Source of the DNA: Chitinophaga pinensis | GTDB taxonomy: Bacteria > Bacteroidota > Bacteroidia > UKL13-3 | Reading direction: 5' to 3' | Assembly (NCBI GenBank): GCA_945876985.1 | Contig: CAMCQX010000150.1 | Span: forward strand, 1-5,048 | Length of the DNA: 5,048 bases | Shown: in pieces, positions 1 to 5,048 of the stretch | Layout: each line of letters opens with the position of its first letter | Numbering within the stretch: the first letter of the stretch is position 1 | Program-made: the position numbers and the translations under genes | Notes under the pieces: model-generated | Database searches by the model: none | What the model was told of the DNA's origin: nothing | Seen by the model: the letters and a program-made list of their open reading frames with translations, nothing else

Positions 1-481
1 AATACAAGTAGTTGAGCCAATAAAAGTAATTGAGCCAATCAAAGTAGTTGAACCAATCAAAGTAGTTGAACCAATAAAAGTAGTTGAACCAATTAAAGTA
101 GTTGAACCAATAAAAGTGGTTGAACCAATAAAAGTAGTTGAACCAATAAAAGTAGTAGAACCAATTAAAGTAGTTGAACCTGTTAAATTAGTAGATCCTA
201 ATAAATATTTACTTGATAATTTAGAGATTATTGAACCTGAATTTATATATAATGTGGTAGTAGGATGTTACAGTATCAATAAATTAAAAATAGCAAAAAG
301 GTTTAGAAATAAAATAAATAGAAGAGGATTTAATTCTAAAATATATTTGTCAAAAGATTCTAAGTACTTTAGGGTAATTACTTTATCTACCGAAGATGAG
401 AACTTAGCATTGAAAATGTTAAGAAAATCAAGGAGAGAAATTGACCGTGGTTCATGGCTTTATTTGTACAATAAACAATAA
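1..481 (+). CDS. SPOR domain protein with N-terminal VVEPIK hexapeptide repeats (5'-truncated)
   Basis: This is the 3' part of a gene whose start lies left of the window. The frame is open from base 2, giving 159 visible residues. A GTG at 116 could be taken as a start, but it lies inside the repeat array and the same repeat continues in frame upstream, so it is not the real start. Residues 1-68 are a tandem VVEPIK array. From about residue 83 to the end is a SPOR domain: the strand NVVVGCY, a basic helix (KLKIAKRFRNKI), then RRGFNSKIY, YFRVITL, a second helix with ALKML, and a terminal aromatic SWLYLY. SPOR domains bind septal or denuded peptidoglycan glycan strands, usually in the periplasm. 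The Pro/Glu/Lys array is probably an extended spacer placing the SPOR domain at the wall, which is inference. Any signal peptide or membrane anchor would be upstream and is not visible. The SPOR domain is strongly basic. A terminator follows eight bases after the stop. Confidence 0.85.
   Translation, partial: IQVVEPIKVIEPIKVVEPIKVVEPIKVVEPIKVVEPIKVVEPIKVVEPIKVVEPIKVVEPVKLVDPNKYLLDNLEIIEPEFIYNVVVGCYSINKLKIAKRFRNKINRRGFNSKIYLSKDSKYFRVITLSTEDENLALKMLRKSRREIDRGSWLYLYNKQ
2..205 (+). repeat. 18-bp in-frame tandem repeat encoding VVEPIK
   Basis: The consensus unit is gtagttgaaccaataaaa. Ten units are readable at 8-187. An IQ remnant of a preceding unit sits at 2-7 and a decayed unit (LVDPNK) at 188-205. 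The array continues past the left edge, so the total copy number is unknown. Between units the changes are almost all silent: gaa/gag, ata/atc/att, gta/gtg, gtt/gta, cca/cct. The only replacements are V to I in unit 2 and I to V in unit 10. Neighbouring units share variants (gag in units 1-2, atc in units 2-3), as expected if units were copied locally. Each hexapeptide carries one Glu, one Pro and one Lys. Confidence 0.95.
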
Positions 482-488
482 TGTGTAG

Positions 489-514
489 ATAAAAGCCCCT
501 TTTGGGGCTTTTAT
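489..514 (+). terminator. Rho-independent terminator after the SPOR gene
   Basis: A perfect 9-bp hairpin, AAAAGCCCC (491-499) with GGGGCTTTT (504-512), has a TTTT loop. Two further A-T pairs extend it to 489/514, and a T-rich tract follows at 514-517. The GC core plus U-rich tail directly behind the stop codon marks the end of the SPOR transcript and separates it from the OmpA-like gene. Confidence 0.9.
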
Positions 515-565
515 TTTATATAAAAAATTGTAATTTAGCATATTCAAATTTTAAACTTTTTTACA

Positions 566-2095
566 ATGAAAAACGTCTTAATTATACTTATTTGTTTGAT
601 TGCTAAATTTTCAGTTGCTCAATCAAAAAAACCAATAACTCAACCGAGTAAAACAGTTAAAAGTACTGGTGTTAAAACAACTAAAAGTGCCACTGTTACT
701 AAACCTGTAAGTACTGCACCTAAATCAGTTAAAAGCACTACTACTAAATCATCAAAAAATACTGCATTAGCATCAAAATCAAATACTGCAATAGCAACAA
801 AAATTGATTCAAATATGTTTAGTAATGTCAAAATGAGTAAATGGGCATTTGCATTAAATTATGGTGGAACTTATACTATGTTTGATATTGATCAAGATGT
901 TTTTAGCCCAATCATTGGTGGAAGTTTAAAATACTCTTTCGGACATGTTGGTTCAATTAGACTTCAAGGATTATATGGTGTTTATTCAGGCAGAAATGAT
1001 AGAGGCTTCAAAAATGCACTTGGATTTGTAAATAATATCACACAAATAGCAGTTCATGGAATGTTTAATTTAGGTGGTATTAATTATAGAAAAAAGAATC
1101 CAAATACTATATTTTACTTTTTTTCTGGTGTATCGGTAAATTTCAATGATGCCATTACTGATAAAAGATTTATTGTTGGTCAGGATACTGCAAGAATTAC
1201 TAATACAAATGTCAATGTATCTGTTCCAGTTGGCTTAGGTTTGAAGTTTAAATTAAATAATTCATTTGATTTAGGTGTTGAAGGAGTTATTCATGTAAAC
1301 AAATCCGATTTTTTAGATTTATTTGAAGATCCAATTAAATTTCCTGATGTATATGGAAATTTAATGTTTGGACTTTCGTATAATTTTACTGGAAGTAAAA
1401 GAGCTCAACATATAGATTGGGTAAATCCTGTAGCAACGATGTACGATGATTTAGCAAAACAAGCTGCTGTGGCCACTAATATGTTGAAAAATGATGCAGA
1501 TGCTGACGGAATTCCTGATTATTTAGATTTAGAACAAAACACAAAACCAGGTTATAAAGTAAGTGTGAAAGGTGTTACTCTTGATAGTGATGCGGATGGT
1601 ATTCCTGATACTGAAGATACAGATCCTTATGGATTTAATCAAATGTTGAGTCTTTATTATCCTGCAGAAACATTTAAAGTTAAATCAACAACTGATATAA
1701 TGAAGCTTTCTGATTCAATTCCAGTATCTGATTTTATAACTATGAATGCAGAAGGATATGGTTTACCAGTTATAACTTTCGCCCCTAATAAATATGATGT
1801 TCATGTAGAACAATATCCTTTATTACAACAAATAGCTAGAATTATGAGATTAGATACTTCCGTAAGTGTAGCTATCATTGGTCACGCTGATAATAACAAA
1901 CCAGACTTAACTCAATTAACAATTGCTGAAAAAAGAGCTTTAGCTGTTAAACGTCAATTAGTAAAAATATATGAAATTGAAAGTAAAAGGGTGCTAATTT
2001 TTAGTGAACGTGACACTTTTGTAAAAAAATACAAAATGTTAACGGAAGGTTTGGATAGAAAAGCAGAATTTAGATTGATAAGAAAACAACAGTAA
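566..2095 (+). CDS. Outer-membrane OmpA-family protein: barrel, type-3 Ca repeats, OmpA-like C-terminal domain
   Basis: The 509-residue product starts with a Sec signal peptide (residues 1-18, hydrophobic LIILICLIA, likely cleaved after SVA and before Q19). Residues 19-80 are a low-complexity linker rich in Lys, Ser and Thr, with 13 Lys and no acidic residue. About residues 90-275 are alternating aromatic/Gly strands of an OmpA-type beta-barrel, ending at LMFGLSYNF. Two thrombospondin type-3-like calcium motifs, both containing DADGIPD, lie near 309-326 and 339-356. From about 400 to 507 is a divergent OmpA-like peptidoglycan-binding domain: ITFAPNKYDV, IIGHADN (Asp442) and EKRALAVKRQL (Arg457). 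The usual NRRVE signature is replaced by DRKAE. The expected role is an outer-membrane protein anchored non-covalently to peptidoglycan. The start is the ATG directly before the signal peptide; it has no Shine-Dalgarno sequence. No convincing promoter is visible in the 50 bases between the preceding terminator and this start. Confidence 0.88.
   Translation: MKNVLIILICLIAKFSVAQSKKPITQPSKTVKSTGVKTTKSATVTKPVSTAPKSVKSTTTKSSKNTALASKSNTAIATKIDSNMFSNVKMSKWAFALNYGGTYTMFDIDQDVFSPIIGGSLKYSFGHVGSIRLQGLYGVYSGRNDRGFKNALGFVNNITQIAVHGMFNLGGINYRKKNPNTIFYFFSGVSVNFNDAITDKRFIVGQDTARITNTNVNVSVPVGLGLKFKLNNSFDLGVEGVIHVNKSDFLDLFEDPIKFPDVYGNLMFGLSYNFTGSKRAQHIDWVNPVATMYDDLAKQAAVATNMLKNDADADGIPDYLDLEQNTKPGYKVSVKGVTLDSDADGIPDTEDTDPYGFNQMLSLYYPAETFKVKSTTDIMKLSDSIPVSDFITMNAEGYGLPVITFAPNKYDVHVEQYPLLQQIARIMRLDTSVSVAIIGHADNNKPDLTQLTIAEKRALAVKRQLVKIYEIESKRVLIFSERDTFVKKYKMLTEGLDRKAEFRLIRKQQ
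758..805 (+). repeat. Two-copy 24-bp tandem repeat in the linker of the OmpA-like gene
   Basis: Bases 758-781 encode NTALASKS and 782-805 encode NTAIATKI, residues 65-72 and 73-80. The two copies match at 19 of 24 bases by eye. A looser echo, cagttaaaag followed by t/c-act, occurs near 653 and 726. The Lys/Ser/Thr linker appears to have grown by short internal duplications. Confidence 0.6.
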
Positions 2096-2115
2096 TATTG
2101 ATTTATAATAATTAC

Positions 2116-2149
2116 AAAAAAGAGGTTCATTCAGTTGAACCTCTTTTTT
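2116..2149 (+). terminator. Rho-independent terminator after the OmpA-like gene
   Basis: A perfect 14-bp inverted repeat pairs 2116-2129 (six A, then GAGGTTCA) with 2136-2149 (TGAACCTC, then six T). The loop is TTCAGT. The T-run on the + strand side fits intrinsic termination about 20 bases after the stop codon. Because the hairpin begins with an A-run it could also act on the minus strand, but no minus-strand gene is seen nearby. Confidence 0.92.
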
Positions 2150-2173
2150 TATGTATTTTTATATAAAATACAC

Positions 2174-2204
2174 TTTGTAATTTGTATTAAATTCATCAAA
2201 TTTG
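2174..2204 (+). promoter_or_regulatory. Bacteroidota-type promoter candidate for the pRiA4b-like gene
   Basis: TTTG at 2174-2177 is followed after 19 bases by CAAATTTG at 2197-2204. The known Bacteroidota housekeeping consensus is TTTG (-33) with TAnnTTTG (-7), so only the first T of the -7 box deviates. Transcription would start near 2211, leaving a roughly 10-base A-rich leader before the ATG at 2222. Promoter matching by eye in AT-rich DNA is error-prone. Confidence 0.5.
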
Positions 2205-2221
2205 CAAAGAAATAAAACACA

Positions 2222-2830
2222 ATGGCGGTATATAAATTTAAACTAACATTTGAAGATTACGAAGACACCTATCGAGTAATTGAAATAAAATCTAATCAAG
2301 TATTTTTAGATTTCCATAAAATCATATTAGAATCAATTATGTTTGATCAAAAGCAATTGGCGTCATTTTACATGAGTAATGATACTTGGCGTAAAAACCA
2401 AGAAATTACTTTAGAGGACATGACTGATGATCCTGAAAATCCAATTCCTGAAATGAAAAATGCGAAGCTTAGTCAATACATCAATGATCCGCATCAAAAA
2501 ATTATTTATATTTATGATTTTTTGGCTTTATGGACTATGAGATTAGAGCTTTTTGGAATAGATGTAAATGAAAATCCTAAATTCACTTATCCAAGAATTG
2601 GAAAGTCGGTTGGTTTAGCTCCAAAACAATACGATAAAGTTCAAAAATTTGGTTTAGTAGAAAGTGAATTTGATGAAATTACAAAATCTTATTTAGATAA
2701 AGCAGAAGAATTTGGTGCAGAAATTAGTGATGATGAAGCCGATGAATTTGGATTGTTTGAAAAAAATACTGATAGCAATGAAGAAGAAGGACCAGCTGAA
2801 CCCACAATTGATGGATTTGATGAATATTAA
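2222..2830 (+). CDS. Plasmid pRiA4b ORF-3-like family protein
   Basis: The 202-residue product resembles the pRiA4b ORF-3-like family (also called IS1096 element passenger TnpR-like). The N-terminus, VYKFKLTFEDYEDTYRVIEI, fits the family's opening strand pair. FLDFHKIILESI (residues 28-39) matches the LHxxIQxA helix, and LASFYM follows it. YIYDFLALW (96-104) corresponds to the family's Y-YDFGDxW hallmark, but with the Gly and Asp lost. The last 55 residues are very acidic (clusters SDDEADEF and NEEEG) and probably disordered. There is no signal peptide or membrane segment, so the protein is likely cytoplasmic. The biochemical function of the family is not established, and the mobile-element names reflect where it was first found; no transposase or inverted repeats are seen here. 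Its own promoter candidate and terminator suggest a monocistronic unit. The ATG sits behind an A-rich leader, aataaaacaca. Confidence 0.72.
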   Translation: MAVYKFKLTFEDYEDTYRVIEIKSNQVFLDFHKIILESIMFDQKQLASFYMSNDTWRKNQEITLEDMTDDPENPIPEMKNAKLSQYINDPHQKIIYIYDFLALWTMRLELFGIDVNENPKFTYPRIGKSVGLAPKQYDKVQKFGLVESEFDEITKSYLDKAEEFGAEISDDEADEFGLFEKNTDSNEEEGPAEPTIDGFDEY

Positions 2831-2854
2831 CCAATTATTTTATTATTAATTTTG

Positions 2855-2887
2855 AAAATGCAGTAGTTCATTGACCCTGCATTTTTT
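2855..2887 (+). terminator. Rho-independent terminator after the pRiA4b-like gene
   Basis: AAAATGCAG (2855-2863) pairs perfectly with CTGCATTTT (2877-2885) over 9 bp. The 13-base loop can form a small inner GT(T)/(G)AC stem. A run of six T (2882-2887) follows. It lies 24 bases after the stop codon at 2830. Confidence 0.82.
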
Positions 2888-2915
2888 GTTTAAAAATGGC
2901 TCATAAGTATTTTTA
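2885..2915 (+). promoter_or_regulatory. Promoter candidate for the exonuclease gene
   Basis: TTTG at 2885-2888 and TATTTTTA at 2908-2915 are separated by 19 bases, the same spacing as the candidate before 2222. The last base of the -7 box differs from the Bacteroidota consensus TAnnTTTG. The -33 box would overlap the T-run of the preceding terminator. Expected transcription start is near 2922, with a leader of about 30 bases. Confidence 0.4.
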
Positions 2916-2954
2916 AACATTATGTTTATTGCAATGAAATTTTACTGAAAAAAT

Positions 2955-3725
2955 ATGACCTTAAATTTAAAACGGCCTTTAGTTATCTTTGATTTAGAAA
3001 CTACTGGAATTAGCATTTCTACAGACAGAATTGTGGAAATGGCAACTATAAAAATTAGCGTTGATGGAACGGAAGAAATAAGAACCCAACGGTTCAATCC
3101 AACCATTCCAATACCAGCCGAAGTATCTGCAATTCACGGAATTTTTGACGAAGATGTTAAAGACATGCCAACTTTTGCTGAAAATGCAAAAGAATATGCC
3201 GAATATTTTAAAGGTTGCGATTTTGGTGGATTTAATTCAAACAAATTTGACTTTCCAATGTTGGTTGAAGAGATGCTTCGTGCAGAAGTTGACTTTGAAA
3301 CAGAAGGAAGAAAATTTGTTGATGTCCAACGTATTTTTCATCAAATGGAACAAAGAACTTTAAGCGCTGCTTTTAAGTTTTACTGTGATAAAAATTTAGA
3401 AAATGCGCATAGTGCTGAAGCTGATACTATAGCAACTTTAGAAGTTTTAAAAGCCCAAATTATTAAATACGAAGGCCTTGGAAACGATATGGAATCATTG
3501 CATAAGGCAAGCGGACAAGCTAATTTAGTTGATTTGGCTGGTCGTATGATTTATGACGATAAAGAAAATGAAATTTTTAATTTTGGAAAACACAAAGGTA
3601 AAATGGTCAGTTTTGTTTTCAAAAATGAACCAGGTTATTATCAATGGATGATGAATAACGATTTTTCGTTAGACACCAAACGAAAACTAACCAAAATAAA
3701 AATGCAAGGATTTGGAAGTAAATAA
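2955..3725 (+). CDS. DnaQ-like (DEDDh) 3'-5' exonuclease with ExoX-like C-terminal domain
   Basis: The 256-residue product has all catalytic residues of a DEDDh exonuclease: Asp13 and Glu15 in IFDLETTG (Exo I), Asp99 in FNSNKFDFPML (Exo II), and His152 with Asp157 in NAHSAEAD (Exo III). These residues bind two metal ions and remove nucleotides from 3' ends of DNA or RNA. After the fold (about 7-172) a linker leads to a small domain (about 205-250) with FGKHKGK and a YYQWMM segment, matching the C-terminal module of exodeoxyribonuclease X-like proteins. There is no polymerase domain, so this is a stand-alone nuclease. A role in repair, replication proofreading or RNA trimming cannot be decided from sequence. 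The start is fixed: the only nearby upstream in-frame ATG (2934) is closed by TGA at 2946. The leader is A-rich. No clear GC-rich terminator follows. Confidence 0.92.
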   Translation: MTLNLKRPLVIFDLETTGISISTDRIVEMATIKISVDGTEEIRTQRFNPTIPIPAEVSAIHGIFDEDVKDMPTFAENAKEYAEYFKGCDFGGFNSNKFDFPMLVEEMLRAEVDFETEGRKFVDVQRIFHQMEQRTLSAAFKFYCDKNLENAHSAEADTIATLEVLKAQIIKYEGLGNDMESLHKASGQANLVDLAGRMIYDDKENEIFNFGKHKGKMVSFVFKNEPGYYQWMMNNDFSLDTKRKLTKIKMQGFGSK

Positions 3726-3742
3726 AACTTTTTTTTATTACC

Positions 3743-3773
3743 TTATAAATAAAATTTAATAAAAATAAGCTTG
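3743..3773 (+). promoter_or_regulatory. Weak promoter candidate before the MFS gene
   Basis: TAAGCTTG at 3766-3773 matches the -7 consensus TAnnTTTG except for one C. The expected -33 position 19 bases upstream reads TTAT, a poor match to TTTG. If used, transcription would begin near 3780, about 22 bases before the ATG. Read-through from the exonuclease gene is an equal possibility, since only an A/T-only inverted repeat (3721-3727 with 3733-3739) lies between them. Confidence 0.25.
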
Positions 3774-3801
3774 TGGCAAAAAGCCTGCAGTAAAAACAAA
3801 A

Positions 3802-5016
3802 ATGAATAAAACAGAAAGAATAATGTTATACACTTTGGGTGCTATCCAATTTGTAAATATCATGGATTTTATGATCATGATGCCACTAGGTCCAAGTTTA
3901 ATTTCAAGATTTGGCATTGAACCTTCCGATTTTGGATTATTGGTTTCTTCCTATTCTATAAGTGCTTTTATCTCCGGAATTATTACTACTTTTATTATCA
4001 ATAAATTTGAACGCAAAAATTATTTGATGCGCATTTTTATTGGATTCTTAGTAGGAACTTTTGCCTGCGGATTGGCACCAACTTATACCACTTTATTAAT
4101 TGCGCGTTTTGTAACTGGTTTGTTTGGTGGGGTGCTTGGCGCAATCATTTTAGCCATTGTAAGTGATGCAGTTCCTTTTGAACGAAGAGGAAGGGCTATG
4201 GGAATCATTATGGCGGCTTTTAGCATTGCCTCGGTTATTGGAGTTCCGTTTGGAATTTTTATTGCAACACAAACAAAACAAATTAGTTATTTAGGTTGGC
4301 ATGCTCCTTTTTTGTTTCTAGCAATTTTGGGTATTCCTGTTTATTTTCTAGTAAGAAAATATGTTCCTCACCAATCAAAGGCTACTCAATTAGCAGCTTT
4401 AGAAATGAATGTGATGCAAAATATAAAAGGCATTTTTAATAACAGAAATAATTTATTGGCTTTGTTATTTGGTGTGGTAATGATGATGGGTCATTTTGCT
4501 ATTATTCCATTTCTTAGTCCGTATATGGTAAGTAATGTTGGTTTGCGGGAAGAAGATTTACCGTTAATATATTTAGTTGGAGGTGCATTAACATTATTTA
4601 CATCACCACTTATTGGAAAATTATCGGATAAATATGGTAAGCTAAAAATGTTTACAATTTTAGCCGTGTTATATGTAATTCCTGTTTATTTAATTACCAA
4701 CATGGAGCCTATGGCAATTTATATGGTGCTAACTGTTTCGGCTATTTTCTTTGTTTTTTCAGGACGATTTATTCCAATGCAAGCCATGGTTACAGGGGCT
4801 GTAGATCCTAGAATTAGAGCCAGTTTTATGAGCTTTAATAGTTCTATTCAGCAATTAGCAAATGGCATTGCAGCATTTTTAGCTGGATTTGTAGTAAGCA
4901 CTGTAAATGGTAAATTAGTTCATTATGATATTTTAGGTTATTTCAGTATTGGAATGGCTTTACTAAGTATTTTTATTGCATCAAAATTACGTTCAGCTGA
5001 TGGAAAAACATTTTAA
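3802..5016 (+). CDS. Major facilitator superfamily transporter (DHA1/AraJ-like, 12 TM)
   Basis: The 404-residue hydrophobic protein has the length and helix pattern of a 12-TM MFS permease, with two six-helix halves joined by a cytoplasmic loop around residues 185-215. TM1 carries IMDFMIMMPLGP, the acidic-residue motif typical of drug:proton antiporters. TM4 has ARFVTGLFGGVLGA (motif B, Arg102). TM5 has the Gly/Pro-rich IGVPFGIF (motif C-like), which suggests antiport. The loop between TM8 and TM9 has an intact motif A, GKLSDKYGK (272-280). The equivalent loop 2-3 is degenerate (INKFERK, about 66-72): the usual Asp is Asn and the Gly is Glu. The likely role is proton-driven efflux in the inner membrane; the substrate cannot be named. 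The ATG at 3802 follows the A-rich leader gtaaaaacaaaa. The 3' end overlaps the next gene by 17 bases, so the two are probably co-expressed. Confidence 0.9.
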   Translation: MNKTERIMLYTLGAIQFVNIMDFMIMMPLGPSLISRFGIEPSDFGLLVSSYSISAFISGIITTFIINKFERKNYLMRIFIGFLVGTFACGLAPTYTTLLIARFVTGLFGGVLGAIILAIVSDAVPFERRGRAMGIIMAAFSIASVIGVPFGIFIATQTKQISYLGWHAPFLFLAILGIPVYFLVRKYVPHQSKATQLAALEMNVMQNIKGIFNNRNNLLALLFGVVMMMGHFAIIPFLSPYMVSNVGLREEDLPLIYLVGGALTLFTSPLIGKLSDKYGKLKMFTILAVLYVIPVYLITNMEPMAIYMVLTVSAIFFVFSGRFIPMQAMVTGAVDPRIRASFMSFNSSIQQLANGIAAFLAGFVVSTVNGKLVHYDILGYFSIGMALLSIFIASKLRSADGKTF

Positions 5017-5048
5017 ATATGATTTCATAATCATAGGCGGAGGAATAG
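5000..5048 (+). CDS. FAD-dependent oxidoreductase, N-terminus only (3'-truncated)
   Basis: The ATG at 5000 lies within the end of the MFS gene, in another frame. It opens a frame that runs to the window edge and encodes MEKHFKYDFIIIGGGI. A short polar N-terminus, then YDFIIIGGGI, is the classic first beta-strand and glycine-rich turn of an FAD/NAD(P)-binding Rossmann fold (GxGxxG). It marks the start of many flavoprotein oxidases, dehydrogenases and cyclases. The overlap with the MFS gene is 17 bases (5000-5016), which suggests translational coupling. The alternative ATG at 5019 is in a different frame and stops after three codons. Only 16 residues are visible, so subfamily and substrate cannot be assigned. 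Confidence 0.75.
   Translation, partial: MEKHFKYDFIIIGGGI

Noticed and set aside
116..118. GTG as a start codon for the SPOR gene
   Set aside because: It is one silent variant of the gta codon within the 18-bp repeat; the frame and the repeat continue upstream to the window edge.
2..205. CRISPR array or iteron-type origin
   Set aside because: The repeats are contiguous with no spacers, the period is exactly six codons, and variation is mostly silent, so this is a coding repeat.
528..559. Promoter for the OmpA-like gene (TTG at 528-530 with TAAACTTT at 552-559)
   Set aside because: Only four of six fixed -7 bases match and the implied transcription start would fall at about the start codon; too weak to annotate.
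640..831. Minus-strand open frame of 63 codons, rich in Val/Leu
   Set aside because: It is the antisense shadow of the Lys/Ser/Thr-rich linker of the OmpA-like gene; the composition simply mirrors ACT/GTT-type codons and no separate start signal or homology is seen.
3145..3363. Plus-strand open frame of 72 codons
   Set aside because: It lies wholly inside the exonuclease gene in another frame, across the Exo II coding region; the protein looks random and has no recognisable motif.
3775..3785. GGC-AAAAA-GCC mini hairpin as a terminator before the MFS gene
   Set aside because: The stem is only 3 bp and is followed by ctgcag rather than a T-run.
3767..3790. HindIII and PstI sites close together, resembling a cloning-vector polylinker
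   Set aside because: Only the two six-base sites and a few bases match; the middle differs and the flanks read as ordinary native intergenic DNA and gene starts.

Overview
The window is AT-rich (A/T at nearly every free codon position), with every gene on the + strand. No Shine-Dalgarno sequences are visible; starts are preceded by short A-rich leaders, and there are TTTG-N19-TAnnTTTG-like promoter candidates. Together with a SPOR protein, an OmpA-like barrel carrying thrombospondin type-3 calcium repeats, and Bacteroidota-style orphan genes, this points to a Bacteroidota chromosome, most likely Flavobacteriia. Genus cannot be fixed from sequence reading alone.

Layout. (1) Positions 1-481 hold the 3' end of a gene for an envelope protein. 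A tandem array of the hexapeptide VVEPIK, encoded by an 18-bp repeat that runs off the left edge, leads into a C-terminal SPOR (peptidoglycan-binding) domain. A strong terminator follows. (2) Positions 566-2095 encode a secreted outer-membrane protein: signal peptide, Lys/Ser/Thr-rich linker, 8-strand-type barrel, two calcium-binding type-3 repeats, and a divergent OmpA-like peptidoglycan-binding domain. A strong terminator follows. (3) Positions 2222-2830 encode a pRiA4b ORF-3-like protein with an acidic tail, with its own promoter candidate and terminator. (4) Positions 2955-3725 encode a DEDDh (DnaQ-like) 3'-5' exonuclease with an ExoX-like C-terminal module. (5) Positions 3802-5016 encode a 12-TM MFS transporter whose last 17 bases overlap the start of (6), an FAD-dependent oxidoreductase cut by the right edge.

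The first two genes share an envelope theme: both products are predicted to touch peptidoglycan from the outer-membrane side, though a terminator separates them. The two middle genes look like independent single-gene units. The MFS and flavoenzyme genes overlap and are probably translationally coupled. I see no CRISPR, tRNA, rRNA, insertion sequence or phage signature. No intergenic stretch exceeds about 130 bases. The most unusual element is the hexapeptide repeat array, whose units differ almost only at silent positions. I do not see clear evidence of a wholly new multi-gene system.
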